DNA of 41,156 nucleotides from DASWIG01 sp965371445 (GCA_965371445.1 CBDUYN010000086.1:1-41156), one strand, 5' to 3'. Positions 1 through 7,651 are shown, counted from the first letter of the stretch. The notes: generated by a model not told the origin, from the sequence alone. Numbers and translations: made by a program.

Positions 1-1
1 A

Positions 2-166
2 GCTTGTGCGGCGGGTGGACGTCCTCCGCCCGCCGGACGACGGGCCGGTTGGCCGTGCTCTCCGGATCGGCCGGCTCGGGCGGCCGGACGAAGGCGAGGA
101 CGACGGCCGCGGCGGCGACGGCGGCGAGGTGGACGACGACGGCGAGGGCGGCGAATGACCGAAACG
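2..166 (-). CDS. Possible N-terminal part of a membrane-anchored protein, cut by the window edge
   Basis: Read on the minus strand, this stretch is open and nearly every codon ends in G or C, as in the real genes nearby. It gives a run of about 20 hydrophobic residues (AALAVVVHLAAVAAAAVVLA) followed by a proline- and arginine-rich tail. That pattern fits a signal anchor with an exported segment. No in-frame ATG, GTG or TTG is visible upstream, so the true start is unresolved and the rest of the gene lies left of the window. The plus-strand frame here gives an unnatural Arg/Thr/Ala-rich peptide and was not preferred. The product is not recognised. Confidence 0.25.
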
Positions 167-211
167 TCCGCGGCGCCGGCCGGCTTGTCCGCCTCTCCGG
201 GGCGTGAGAGG

Positions 212-922
212 ATGGGCTCGATGCCCAGGATGACCCAACTGCCGGAGACGCTGGTCGAAGTGCCGCCCCTGGAGAGCGGCGACCGGCTCACGCGGGCCGA
301 GTTCGAGCGCCGCTACGAGGCACGGCCGGACCTGCGTAAGGCGGAGCTCGTCGAAGGAGTGGTCTACATGCCGGCCCCTGTACGCCTGCGCCTCCACGGC
401 GAGCCGCATAGCTTCCTCAATGCCTGGCTGACGATCTTCCGGACCCGCACGCCGGGCCTCGTCGTCGGCGACAACTCGACGGTCCGGCTCGACCTCGACA
501 ACGAGCCGCAGCCGGACGTCGTCCTGCTCGTCGACCCGGCCCTGGGAGGCCAGGCCAGGGTCAGCGACGACGACTACGTGGAGGGCGCTCCGGAGCTGGT
601 GGCCGAGGTCGCGTCGTCTTCGGCCAGCTACGATCTCGGCGCCAAGGCGAACGCCTATCGCCGCAACGGGATCCGCGAGTACGTCGTCTGGCGCGTCCTG
701 GATCGGGTGATCGACTACTTCGTCCTGCGCGAAGGACGTTACGAGGCGCTCGCCGTGGACGAGGAAGGGATTCTGAAAAGCGAGATCTTCCCGGGTCTGT
801 GGCTCGATGCCGCGGCGATGATCCAGGGCGACCTTTCGAAAGTGCTGGAAGTCCTCGAACGGGGGCTCGGCAGCGACGAGCACGCGGCGTTCGTCAATCG
901 GCTGGCGCGGGCGTCGGCCTGA
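212..922 (+). CDS. Uma2 family protein (PD-(D/E)XK nuclease-like, DUF820)
   Basis: The 236-residue protein carries the Uma2 hallmarks: an N-terminal EFERRYEARPDLRKAELVEG helix-strand, the QPD motif (Asp about 102), ELVAEV (Glu about 132) and a Lys about 145 in YDLGAKANAYRRNGIREY. These three residues match the PD-(D/E)XK-type active site expected in the family. Uma2 proteins are abundant in Cyanobacteria and Acidobacteriota; they are predicted nucleases of unknown physiological role. Three ATGs are in frame at 212, 221 and 230. The one at 212 was chosen as the most upstream that leaves a normal-length N-terminus; an ATG at 155 would add a low-complexity leader. A tandem hairpin array follows the stop codon. 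Confidence 0.85.
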   Translation: MGSMPRMTQLPETLVEVPPLESGDRLTRAEFERRYEARPDLRKAELVEGVVYMPAPVRLRLHGEPHSFLNAWLTIFRTRTPGLVVGDNSTVRLDLDNEPQPDVVLLVDPALGGQARVSDDDYVEGAPELVAEVASSSASYDLGAKANAYRRNGIREYVVWRVLDRVIDYFVLREGRYEALAVDEEGILKSEIFPGLWLDAAAMIQGDLSKVLEVLERGLGSDEHAAFVNRLARASA

Positions 923-933
923 GGCGCCCGCGA

Positions 934-1110
934 GCGTCAAGCGTTTCGTTCGCTTCACGGACCCGTCATCTGCGCGCGTCAAGAGTTTCGTTCGCTTCAC
1001 GGACCCGGTATCCGCGACCGTCAAGCGTTTCGTTCGCTTCATGGACCGGGCATCTACGAGCGTCAAGCGTTTCGTTCGCTTCACGCCTACGGCGCCCGGG
1101 AGCGTCAAAA
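934..1110. repeat. 42-bp tandem repeat array with a small hairpin in each unit
   Basis: Units begin at about 934, 976, 1018, 1060 and 1102, a strict 42-base period; the fifth diverges after a few bases. The best conserved part is AAGCGTTTCGTTCGCTT, where AAGCG and CGCTT can pair around a 7-base loop, extended by GT/AC after one mismatch. The variable part of each unit follows. The array lies between the convergent 3' ends of the Uma2 gene and the CGNR gene. Because 42 is a multiple of 3, long frames run through it on both strands, but they give Arg/Ser-rich peptides and are not called as genes. It may act in bidirectional termination or mRNA stability; that is inference. Confidence 0.8.
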
Positions 1111-1188
1111 AACTTCTCCGGGCGCCGCGCACGGCGGAGGGGAAGCGCAGTTTTCCTGAGCGTTTTACGGTTCCGGCGTTCGCGGGCG

Positions 1189-1887
1189 TCAGACATCCTT
1201 CTTGGCAGGCTTCCTCGGCCTTTTCACCGTCCAGTAGCCGGTCTTGCGGCGACTGCTCTCCCTCTTGTCCTTGCCGGTGCGGTGGTAGTACTCGAGCGAC
1301 CGGACGCGTTGGCCGCAGGCCTTCTCGCACCATATCCGGCGGCTCGAAACGCTCCGCGTGACGAAGTAGGTGAGGCAGCCCTCGGCGGCGCACTGGCGGA
1401 CGTGGCGTCCGCCCGGGGAGGCGAGCAGCTCCATTGCCGAGTAGAAGACGCCCCAGAGCATCCGGTCAAGGGCGTCCTCGTCGCCGACCCAGTCGCAGGT
1501 GAGACCGTCCTCGCCGGGGACGAGGCGTAGATTCGGCAGGGCCTCGGGGAGGCCGTCGTTTAGAACCTGCAGGCTGTCGTCCGGCATCTCCTTCTTGAGG
1601 ATCGCTGCGTTGAAGATCCGGCCCAGGGCGATGCGGAGCTTCCTGGCGCGCACGAAGACGGCCTCGGCCGTCTCGGGCTCCTTGGCCGCCCGGCGTCGCA
1701 GGCGTTCGGCGTCAGTCGTCGAGAGGAGGCCGGTCTGCTGTCCCCAGGTGAGCAGCTCGTCGTAGCTCGTGACGGCCTGCTGGGCGTTTTCGGGCTTGGC
1801 GCCGGCCGTGTTGGTGAAGGCGACGCAGAGCACGCCGCTGGCGAGCTCGAGTTGGGGTCCTCGGGACGGGGGCTTCTTCCTTGCCAT
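1189..1887 (-). CDS. ABATE / CGNR zinc-finger domain protein (putative transcription regulator)
   Basis: The 232-residue protein has the expected two-part layout. The N-terminal ABATE-like region starts with RGPQLELASGVLCVAFTNT, and a C-terminal CGNR zinc finger is formed by Cys166, Cys171, Cys187 and Cys191. The signature CGNR reads CGQR here (191-194). Family members are predicted DNA-binding regulators, some linked to stress. The C-terminus is very basic. The start is fixed by a -10-like TATAAT at 1899-1894, six bases before the ATG, with no Shine-Dalgarno sequence, so the mRNA is probably leaderless. A copy of the first codons of this gene (34 of 38 bases) lies at 3576-3613. Confidence 0.85.
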   Translation of the reverse strand: MARKKPPSRGPQLELASGVLCVAFTNTAGAKPENAQQAVTSYDELLTWGQQTGLLSTTDAERLRRRAAKEPETAEAVFVRARKLRIALGRIFNAAILKKEMPDDSLQVLNDGLPEALPNLRLVPGEDGLTCDWVGDEDALDRMLWGVFYSAMELLASPGGRHVRQCAAEGCLTYFVTRSVSSRRIWCEKACGQRVRSLEYYHRTGKDKRESSRRKTGYWTVKRPRKPAKKDV

Positions 1888-1893
1888 GGGAGC

Positions 1894-1899
1894 ATTATA
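1894..1899 (-). promoter_or_regulatory. -10 element TATAAT of the CGNR gene, leaderless arrangement
   Basis: On the minus strand TATAAT ends six bases before the ATG at 1887. Transcription would then start at or beside the start codon. No convincing -35 hexamer is seen at 17 bases. Confidence 0.6.
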
Positions 1900-1953
1900 G
1901 CACGGGTCAGGTGCGTCGTTGGGCCGTGGCCTCCGACGTGATTCTCGGCCCTC

Positions 1954-1982
1954 TCGACTTGACCTCTTTTTTGGTCTAGAAT
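1954..1982 (+). promoter_or_regulatory. Promoter of the Phd/RelE-type operon
   Basis: TCGACT (1954-1959) and TAGAAT (1977-1982) are separated by 17 bases. A GACC...GGTC inverted repeat (about 1961-1976) lies in the spacer and would suit autoregulation by the antitoxin, which is common for this family but not shown here. A Shine-Dalgarno AGGAGG follows at 1989-1994. Confidence 0.5.
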
Positions 1983-1999
1983 CTGGTCAGGAGGTTGGC

Positions 2000-2278
2000 A
2001 TGAGCACGGTCCCCTTATCGGAAGCCAAGACCCATCTCACCCGTCTTTTGACCGAGGTCCAGGACCTGGGAGAGCACGTGGTGATCACGCGCTCGGGGCG
2101 TCCGGCCGGGGTCCTGCTCTCGGTCGATGAATACGAGGGGCTGCTGGAGACGCTCGACATCCTCGCGGACCCGGAGATGTCGGAAGCCGTTCGCCGTGGG
2201 CTCCAGGACATCGCCGCGGGCAACCTGGTGAGTCACGAAGCGCTGTGGGATGAGCTGGACGATCCGGTACGCGGCTAG
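2000..2278 (+). CDS. Type II toxin-antitoxin antitoxin, Phd/YefM family
   Basis: The 92-residue product starts MSTVPLSEAKTHLTRLLTEV and continues with VVITRSGRPAGVLLSVDEY. This is the typical Phd/YefM fold, with an N-terminal DNA-binding domain and a C-terminal helical toxin-neutralising tail. The start at 2000 is set by AGGAGG six bases upstream; an upstream ATG at 1919 would add a non-homologous leader. The gene overlaps the following toxin gene by 29 bases, so the two are translated as one operon. Antitoxins of this type usually repress their own promoter together with the toxin. A frameshifted copy of this gene lies at 8067-8300 and a short scar at 10129-10206. Confidence 0.9.
   Translation: MSTVPLSEAKTHLTRLLTEVQDLGEHVVITRSGRPAGVLLSVDEYEGLLETLDILADPEMSEAVRRGLQDIAAGNLVSHEALWDELDDPVRG
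2236..2278 (+). repeat. 43-bp direct repeat, copy 1 (end of the intact antitoxin gene)
   Basis: These 43 bases, from CGAAGCGCTGTGGGATGAGC to the TAG stop, occur identically at 8258-8300 and 10164-10206. The repeat includes the toxin start codon. Copy 1 is in its native setting; the other two are remnants. Confidence 0.9.
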
Positions 2279-2525
2279 CGCCGCCCGCTCGATCCACCGT
2301 CTCGATCCGCAGGTCCGGCGCCGGGTGCGGGCGGCGCTCGAGGTCCTGCGGGAAGACCCCACCCGCGGCAAGGCTCTCCAGATGTCGCTCAAGGGACTGC
2401 GCTCCTGGCGGACCGGGGACTACCGGATCGTCTACCGTGTCGTGGCGGACCGGGTCGAGGTCCTCGTCGTCGCGGTCGCGCATCGCAGCCTCGTTTATGC
2501 GCGGCTTCGCAAGCAGTTGGAGTGA
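2250..2525 (+). CDS. Type II toxin, RelE/ParE superfamily
   Basis: The 91-residue basic protein has the order expected of RelE/ParE toxins: an N-terminal strand (WTIRYA), two helices with AARSIHRLDPQVRRRVRAAL, then KGLRSWRTGDYRIVYRV and a C-terminal strand VEVLVVAVAHRSLVYAR. RelE toxins cleave mRNA at the ribosome and ParE toxins poison gyrase; the sequence alone does not decide between them, although GDYRIVYRV with a closing HR motif fits RelE better. The start codon lies inside the antitoxin gene (29-base overlap), which ties toxin translation to that of the antitoxin. No truncation is seen, so the pair is probably functional. Confidence 0.88.
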   Translation: MSWTIRYAASAARSIHRLDPQVRRRVRAALEVLREDPTRGKALQMSLKGLRSWRTGDYRIVYRVVADRVEVLVVAVAHRSLVYARLRKQLE

Positions 2526-2579
2526 GCGCTCGCCGAGCGGTCGCTGCCGTGCCGCCAGCGTTGCTTGGCTCGGCGGGTC

Positions 2580-2608
2580 TCGACACCAGCTCGGCCTCCT
2601 GCTATCCT
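2580..2608 (+). promoter_or_regulatory. Promoter of the Uma2-like gene, leaderless arrangement
   Basis: TCGACA (2580-2585) and TATCCT (2603-2608) have 17-base spacing. Only six bases separate the -10 element from the ATG at 2615, and no Shine-Dalgarno sequence is present. Confidence 0.6.
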
Positions 2609-2614
2609 GTTGTC

Positions 2615-3481
2615 ATGGACGAGACCCATCGCGGCGACGGCTACCGTCTCGAAGCCCCAGGCGCCGAGCCCACCACCACCACCTCCTCCTCCTACCGCCT
2701 GCCAGGCCGCGACGAGCCCCTCCACGTCGACGACTACATGACCGACATCGACTTCCGCCGCGAGGAGAAGATCGGCGGCGAAGTGTTTCGGACCATGGGG
2801 TCCGAGTTGCCCCACGCCGCGCAGAACGGCGAGATCGACTACGTCCTCAGGGGGCTTCTCACTCCCGACTACTGCGTCGCCTCGGACCTCAAGACCCGCT
2901 TCGAAGAAGAGTCCGACTTCGCCAACGACTCGGCAGCCGTCAAGAAGGGGATCGACCCCAAGACCGGTCGGCGTTACCTGGAGAGGCTGGCCTTCGAAGT
3001 AGTGTGGAAGCAGACGAGACGCAAAGTCACCGCTAAGGCGCCGCGCATGCTGCGCCGTGGCGTAAAACGGGTCTTCGCTGTCTTCGTCCGCCGGGGAGAG
3101 GTCGCCGAGTGGTCGGCGGAGAAGGAGACGTGGGTGGTCCTCGATCCGTCGTCGGCGATCGAGGACAAATGTCTCGTCAAGCCGTTGCCGGTCGCGGCGC
3201 TGCTCGATGCCGGCAAGGCCGACGCCACCGTCGTCCGGGGCCTGGAGACCAAGGGCGATCCCGAGATCGGACGGATCCGTTCCGAGGGCGAGGCGAAGGG
3301 TGAGGTCAAGGGCGAGGTCAAGGCCATGCAGGCGGCGGTCCTCGCGGTTCTCGCCGAACGCCGCCTCGAGGTCAAGGGCGAGGTCCGCGTGGCCGTCTCG
3401 TCCTGCGACGACCCCGCGACCCTGGATCGTTGGCTCCGGCGGGCCGTCACCGCGAGCACGGCCGAGGACGTCCTGGCCTAG
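2615..3481 (+). CDS. Uma2/Rpn-like predicted nuclease-family protein with coiled C-terminus
   Basis: The 288-residue protein resembles a widespread family of long Uma2-like hypotheticals. It has an N-terminal region with LPGRDEPLHVDDYM, then DYCVASDLKTRFEEESDFAND, RRYLERLAFEVVWKQTRRKVT (Glu and Lys in a PD-(D/E)XK-like setting) and RRGVKRVFAVFVRRGEVAEWS. The C-terminal part is a Gly/Glu/Lys repeat (EGEAKGEVKGEVKAM) followed by a helical domain ending LDRWLRRAVTASTAEDVLA, like the tails of Rpn/YhgA-type transposase-related proteins. The start at 2615 was chosen because a promoter ends six bases before it; an ATG at 2522 would give a non-homologous leader overlapping the toxin gene. Its function is unknown. 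Confidence 0.7.
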   Translation: MDETHRGDGYRLEAPGAEPTTTTSSSYRLPGRDEPLHVDDYMTDIDFRREEKIGGEVFRTMGSELPHAAQNGEIDYVLRGLLTPDYCVASDLKTRFEEESDFANDSAAVKKGIDPKTGRRYLERLAFEVVWKQTRRKVTAKAPRMLRRGVKRVFAVFVRRGEVAEWSAEKETWVVLDPSSAIEDKCLVKPLPVAALLDAGKADATVVRGLETKGDPEIGRIRSEGEAKGEVKGEVKAMQAAVLAVLAERRLEVKGEVRVAVSSCDDPATLDRWLRRAVTASTAEDVLA

Positions 3482-3571
3482 TGGCTTGGTGCATAAGTCC
3501 GTACCCACCCCCTCGGGGTTGCCTCCCGGTCGGTGGGTGCAGACGGTAGCCCAGAAGCTCCCACGGCGTCG

Positions 3572-4475
3572 TCAGACGCCGCCGGCGAGCTCGAGCCGGG
3601 GTCCTCGGGGCGGAAGGCTCAGCTCGGCGGGACGGTCGACGTTGTCGAAGACGAGGAGCCAGCCTTCGTGAGTGGCGAGCCAGCGGCGCACCGCTTCGAG
3701 GACGACGGCCTCGTCGTCGGCCTGGGCCTCGGGCAGGGCGAGGAGCTCGGCCACCTTCCCGAAGCCGGCGCGGATCTCGGGCACGGTCTCGAAGCGGATC
3801 CAGAAGACGGCGTCGTACTCGTCGCGGTGGCGGTGGCAGTACTCGATCGCCGTCTGGGTCTTGCCGATGCCGCCGAGGCCGGCGATCGCCTGGCCGAGGA
3901 CGGCGCGTCCGTCGTCAGTGAGGAGGCGGTGGAGCTCGGCGAGGACGTCCTCGCGGCCGGTGAAGTAGGGGTTTTTGGGGGGGACGTTCCAGCGCTGTCG
4001 CTTGGCCTCTTCAGACGCTGGCAACTGGAAGAACTCGGTCAGCACGTCCGGATGGCGCTTGACCCGTTCGTCGAGCTCCCCGCCGGCCCAGAAGTGGCAA
4101 GTGTTCTCGGGGCCCCAGGCTTCCCTCACCGCGTTTCGGGTGTCGACCCGTACAGGCCGGGACCACGAAGACAAGCTCGTCGGGCTGCTCGTCCTGGGGC
4201 AGCGACCGCAGCCTCTCCATCTCGTCCAAGGCGGTCTTTGGGCCGAATTGCCTGACACGCTTGGACTGAAAGACGAAACATCGGTCCCCGCGCCAGGCTC
4301 TGACGTCTCGGCCCTGCTCGCTGCCGGCCTCGCCCAGGTGCTCCGCCCTCTCGTAGCCCTCGCGTTCGACCAGCCAAAGGCACAGACGCTCGAAGTCCAG
4401 CGGCGAGAGCCGGTTGAAGGGGAGCTGATGGGTGCCGCCGGTGATCGGCGGTCGCGAGGAAGCCTCGGAGGACAT
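3572..4475 (-). pseudogene. Broken restriction-endonuclease / NB-ARC (STAND) gene
   Basis: The first frame (4475 to about 4160) encodes a Mrr-like nuclease domain: LSPLDFERLCLWLVEREGY, then Asp57 in GRDVRAW and Gln70-x-Lys72 in VFQSKR, a PD-(D/E)XK pattern. After DELVFVVPA the homology jumps to another frame (TRNAVREAWGPENTCHFWAG), so there is a frameshift near 4145-4160. That frame carries NB-ARC motifs: P-loop GLGGIGKTQ, FWIRFET and Walker-B-like WLLVFDNVD. It stops right after VDRPAELS, so the rest of the NTPase and any repeat domain are missing. Nuclease-STAND fusions are typical antiphage sensors, hence a dead defence gene is likely. TATACT ends seven bases before the ATG. Confidence 0.75.
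3576..3613 (-). repeat. Fragment matching the 5' end of the CGNR gene
   Basis: Thirty-four of 38 bases match 1832-1869, the codons for RGPQLELASG of the CGNR protein, in the same orientation. The fragment forms the last codons (RGPRLELAGG) of the truncated NB-ARC frame, exactly where NB-ARC homology ends. Confidence 0.5.
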
Positions 4476-4930
4476 AGTCCGGAGTATAGCTGGCTCTTTC
4501 GGCCGCTTTCAGCGGCCGGACGGAACTCGGGACCCGCTCCGCGCGGCTCATTGGATCGTCCGGACCGCGACGGACCGAGAGCCCGGACCACCGGAGAGGA
4601 CCGCCACGCATTCGCTCGGGGTTGCGCTGGCGATGGCCTCGACAGGCCCGGACTGCCGGGGGCGTTCCTCCCCCGGACCCCTCCCATCACCAAAGGCATG
4701 GTGAGGCGGGGCCCTCGATCCGGACGAGCCGACGTCGGCACCGGAAAGCCCGAGCCCCGCAGAGACCACAAGAGCCGCTCCGCTGGCCGCCTGGCTGCCC
4801 TCAGAGGCCACAGGACAGGGACCAGGGACGGACACCCGGCCGCAGACGGTCTGGCCGATAGAGGTCACGTGGTGAGGTCTGAGGGGCCAAGAATCCGGGC
4901 TCGATCGAGCACAACGTGAGCCGCAGGCGC
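4476..4930. other. Intergenic region without a recognisable gene
   Basis: About 455 bases between two divergent genes. Frames through it give Arg/Pro-rich peptides without family resemblance. It contains the -10 element TATACT (4483-4488, minus strand) at the left end; the right end abuts the -10 element of the pentapeptide gene. Nothing else was seen. Confidence 0.5.
4483..4488 (-). promoter_or_regulatory. -10 element TATACT of the nuclease/NB-ARC gene
   Basis: On the minus strand TATACT ends seven bases before the ATG at 4475, with no Shine-Dalgarno sequence: a leaderless arrangement. Confidence 0.5.
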
Positions 4931-4936
4931 TATCCT
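4931..4936 (+). promoter_or_regulatory. -10 element TATCCT of the pentapeptide-repeat gene
   Basis: TATCCT ends seven bases before the ATG at 4944 and no Shine-Dalgarno sequence intervenes. The same hexamer serves the Uma2-like gene at 2615. Confidence 0.5.
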
Positions 4937-4943
4937 GGTCAAC

Positions 4944-6086
4944 ATGACTGAGGGCACGCGCCGAGAGAGGTTCATCCAGTGGCTGAAGAGTAGGGAACCA
5001 ATCTTCAGCGAGCCGTTCCCGCGGTGGGCTCGCCTTGTCGTTGGCTTGTCGATCGTCGTTGTCTTGGTTCTTGTTTTGGCGTGTCTGCGGGCGTGGATTC
5101 TCTGGCCCAACCAGAGCAGTGAGCTACTAGCTCGTCTCCAGACGGCGGCCAGCATCGTGACCGCCTTGATCGCAGCCTTTGGCGTCTGGGGTTTGTTGAG
5201 GCGGATCAAAATCTCGGACAAGCAGGCCGAGACCGCGGCCGAGCAGGCGAAGACCGCCGCCGATGGTCAAGTGACGGAGGGATTCAGCCGGGCCATAGAG
5301 CTCCTGGGAATCGATGTTCTGGCCAGTCAACTCGGGGGCATCTACGCACTCGAGTGGATCGCCTGGGACTCTCCTAAGCGGTACCACTGGACGGTGATGG
5401 AGGTACTGTGTACGTGGGCACGAGAACACCGCAGCGGCGACAAGCTACTTCCTCAAACTCAGGCCATCCTCACGGTTCTTGGACGGCGTAATACGGAGGC
5501 AAAGACCGAGAAGGGACAGAGACTCGACCTGCACGGCGCCCGCCTTGTGGGTGCCTGCCTCCTGAATGCCAAGTTTCAGGGCGCCGACCTCACCCGGGCG
5601 GACCTCAGCAAAAAAGCGCACCTCAGCGAGGCGAACCTCAGCGGAGCGGTGCTCTATGGGACGAACCTCAGCGAAGCGGACCTCTTCAAGGCGAATCTCC
5701 GCGGGGCGTTCCTCCAGGACGCGATCCTCAGCGGGGCGAATCTCCGCGGGGCGGACCTCCTCGGGGCGGACCTCCTCGACGCGGATCTCAGCGGGGCGAA
5801 TCTCCGCGGAGCGTTGAACGTCACCCAAGAGGAACTCGCCGGGGCCCATGGCGACGAGAGGACGAGGCATCCAACATACCTGGAGAGGCCTGAGTCCTGG
5901 CGGAAGAAGCCCGAGGACGAGGAGCGCGAGGAGCGCGAGAAGCCCGAGGAGAAGAAGCCCGAGGAGGAGACGGACGCGACGCGGAAGCTGGCCGAAGTCG
6001 AGAAGATCATCTCGAACGCCTCGAACGCCAACTTGGAAGCCTTCAACCGGATCCGAGAGTTACTCGACCAAGGGAGAGGCGAGTAA
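4944..6086 (+). CDS. Membrane-anchored pentapeptide-repeat protein
   Basis: The 380-residue protein has two membrane segments (about 31-54 and 66-85) and a short helical linker (KQAETAAEQAKTAADGQ). A conserved region follows (FSRAIELLGIDVLASQLGGIYALEWIA) that commonly precedes pentapeptide repeats in bacterial membrane proteins. From about residue 193 to 290 runs a right-handed pentapeptide helix with A(D/N)L repeats (GANLRGADLLGADLLDADLS). The C-terminus is a charged, Glu/Lys-rich stretch (EDEEREEREKPEEKKPEEE) and a final helix. The repeats are visible in the DNA as 15-base near-copies. Such proteins are thought to be scaffolds; the ligand is unknown. The gene stands alone between divergent and convergent neighbours. 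Confidence 0.85.
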   Translation: MTEGTRRERFIQWLKSREPIFSEPFPRWARLVVGLSIVVVLVLVLACLRAWILWPNQSSELLARLQTAASIVTALIAAFGVWGLLRRIKISDKQAETAAEQAKTAADGQVTEGFSRAIELLGIDVLASQLGGIYALEWIAWDSPKRYHWTVMEVLCTWAREHRSGDKLLPQTQAILTVLGRRNTEAKTEKGQRLDLHGARLVGACLLNAKFQGADLTRADLSKKAHLSEANLSGAVLYGTNLSEADLFKANLRGAFLQDAILSGANLRGADLLGADLLDADLSGANLRGALNVTQEELAGAHGDERTRHPTYLERPESWRKKPEDEEREEREKPEEKKPEEETDATRKLAEVEKIISNASNANLEAFNRIRELLDQGRGE

Positions 6087-6336
6087 GCGAGAGCACAGCC
6101 GCCCGATGCGGATGTAGCGTCGCCCAGTCTTGGCCGCAGTCACCAGCCGCCAGCGGAGGAGATCGGGCCACACGTGGGCCGATTCTCAGGAAATGCCTAT
6201 TTTCGTAGCGTGAATACTCCGCCCAGGCCGCCGTCGGCGTTTCCGCCGCGGCGGCGACGTCCGGAGGGAGCTCGCCGACGATCGCCGGGCGAGGACCTGG
6301 CCACCTGGTCGAGGACCTGGAGATACGCCTAGAGCA

Positions 6337-6952
6337 TCAGATCCGCGACCCAAGGGCCGAAGTCGTAGCCTTTTGGGCGCTTTTTCCCGACCGGTCGGTC
6401 GGTTCCAGGACATCGAACGGCGGTCCACCGACCACCGGGCTGAATTGCGCCGCCGCTTCGAGCGCCAAGCGCGCCCAGTCGTCGAGGGTCCCGGCCCCCA
6501 GCGCCGCCGAGGTGCGGAGCGAGCCATAGGCCCAGTGACGCCCGGCGCCGATTGCCACGTAGCGCACGGCTCCGAAGGCCTCCGGCGCCGTCACGGCCAG
6601 ATCGAACCCCGAGAGCGTCAAGATTTCCGGTCCCAGCGCCGCGAGGAGCATGGTTCGAGGGTTGAGCCCGTCTTCGTCCGTCTTGATCTGCCGGACGAGA
6701 TCCGCGACCGGACCTACGAGCCAACGCCACAGCTGACCGTCAAAGGCGGGTAGTTCGCGCTGAATCAGCTGGCCGATCCGCCGGGATCCGGACAAGCCCA
6801 GCACCACCCCGGACGCCTGATCCTGCCAGACCTTGGGATGGTCCATCGTGTAGCACTCCGGCGGGGTGTGATCACCCCCCGAGGCCCGCCATGCGGCGAT
6901 CGGCCGCGACGAGCGTCCTCTCGCCGTCCGATACCGCGACGATGCAGGTCAC
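6337..6952 (-). pseudogene. Proteasome-like Ntn hydrolase, one-base frameshift
   Basis: Starting from GTG at 6952, the frame gives TCIVAVSDGERTLVAADRRMAGLGG and then stops. Dropping one base from the run of six C at 6875-6880 (plus strand) restores DHTPPECYTMDHPKVWQ and the long downstream frame (GVVLGLSGSRRIGQLIQ, VAIGAGRHWAYGSL). A Thr directly after the initiator residue and the VAADRR motif match the catalytic Thr1 and Asp17 of the proteasome/HslV fold, and the AIGAGRHWAYGSL segment matches the conserved GxG-A turn. Bacterial stand-alone members are poorly understood. The GTG start overlaps the stop of the upstream gene (GTGA), so the two were translationally coupled. The shift may be real or a sequencing error in the homopolymer. 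Confidence 0.7.
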
Positions 6953-7380
6953 CTCGGAAGCTCCTCGCCGAAGAGGCCGTTGATGGATGCCGCCACCTGG
7001 AGGAGGGAGGAGACCTGAGACGTGAGATCCCGTGCCGTCTCCCGCAGGCTGTCCACGGCGGGGACCTTCCCGTAACCCAGCTCGATCAGCGAGGCCGCCT
7101 CCTCGGAGGTCGCCGACATCACCTCGAGCTTGGCCATGAGGCGTTCGAGAAACCGAGTCTGAGCCGTCCGGCGCGTCAGCTGGGAGATCTCCCGAGCCTC
7201 TTCCTTGGCGGGTTCGAGGTGAGCCGCAAGGAGGTCGCTGACCTCCAAACGCATCATGCCGGCCACCATGTCGCGCCTTTCACCGTCTTCGACGTCCAGG
7301 ACCTTGACGAGGCACCCACGGACCGCATCGAGGGCGACGGCCGCCCGGGCTAGCTCTTCTCTGGCTTCGTCGATCGTCAC
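6949..7380 (-). CDS. Helical protein of unknown function, coupled to the proteasome-like hydrolase
   Basis: The 143-residue product from a GTG at 7380 begins TIDEAREELARAAVALDAVRG and is predicted to be almost fully alpha-helical, with no Cys-rich or membrane segments. A GGAGG nine bases upstream of the GTG fixes this start; the open frame extends upstream to 7626 but that part is unlike a protein. Its stop codon overlaps the GTG of the hydrolase gene by two bases. The family is not recognised. Tight coupling suggests that it is a partner, substrate or assembly factor of the hydrolase; this is inference from gene order alone. A strong hairpin lies in its leader at 7405-7423. Confidence 0.6.
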   Translation of the reverse strand: MTIDEAREELARAAVALDAVRGCLVKVLDVEDGERRDMVAGMMRLEVSDLLAAHLEPAKEEAREISQLTRRTAQTRFLERLMAKLEVMSATSEEAASLIELGYGKVPAVDSLRETARDLTSQVSSLLQVAASINGLFGEELPR

Positions 7381-7404
7381 CCCACACCTCCGGGAAAAAG
7401 GCCC

Positions 7405-7423
7405 CGGGGCCAGAATGGCCCCG
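7405..7423 (-). promoter_or_regulatory. Hairpin in the leader of the helical-protein gene
   Basis: CGGGGCCA and TGGCCCCG are perfect 8-base arms around a 3-base loop. On the minus strand the hairpin is followed by GGGCCTTTTT and then the Shine-Dalgarno sequence. It could be an attenuator-like terminator or an upstream terminator. Confidence 0.45.
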
Positions 7424-7601
7424 AGACGTGCAAGGCCGTTGGGGGACCTCGGGGTGAGAGAGAGGGGGATCGGGTCCGGTCGAGTAAGCAGGTGAGGCCC
7501 CCTCCGGCCACGTGTCGCGGCCCAGCTGGGAAGCTCAGGGCTCCAACGGTGGGGGATTGACGGTCCGTTCCGTTCCGGTCCAACACCCCAGCCGGACCTT
7601 G

Positions 7602-7619
7602 AAGGTGTAGCACCACCTT
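7602..7619. other. Inverted repeat AAGGTG/CACCTT
   Basis: AAGGTG (7602-7607) and CACCTT (7614-7619) flank a 6-base loop in the intergenic region. There is no T-run. It could be an operator or a weak terminator. Confidence 0.3.
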
Positions 7620-7651
7620 GAACCACAGGACGGCGCCACCTTGGGAAAACC

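Noticed and set aside
799..1530. 243-codon plus-strand frame through the first repeat array
   Set aside because: It overlaps the Uma2 end out of frame and the CGNR gene antisense. Its repeats only mirror the DNA array.
4548..4868. Small gene in the 4476-4930 gap
   Set aside because: Frames on both strands give Pro/Arg/Gly-rich peptides without a ribosome-binding site.
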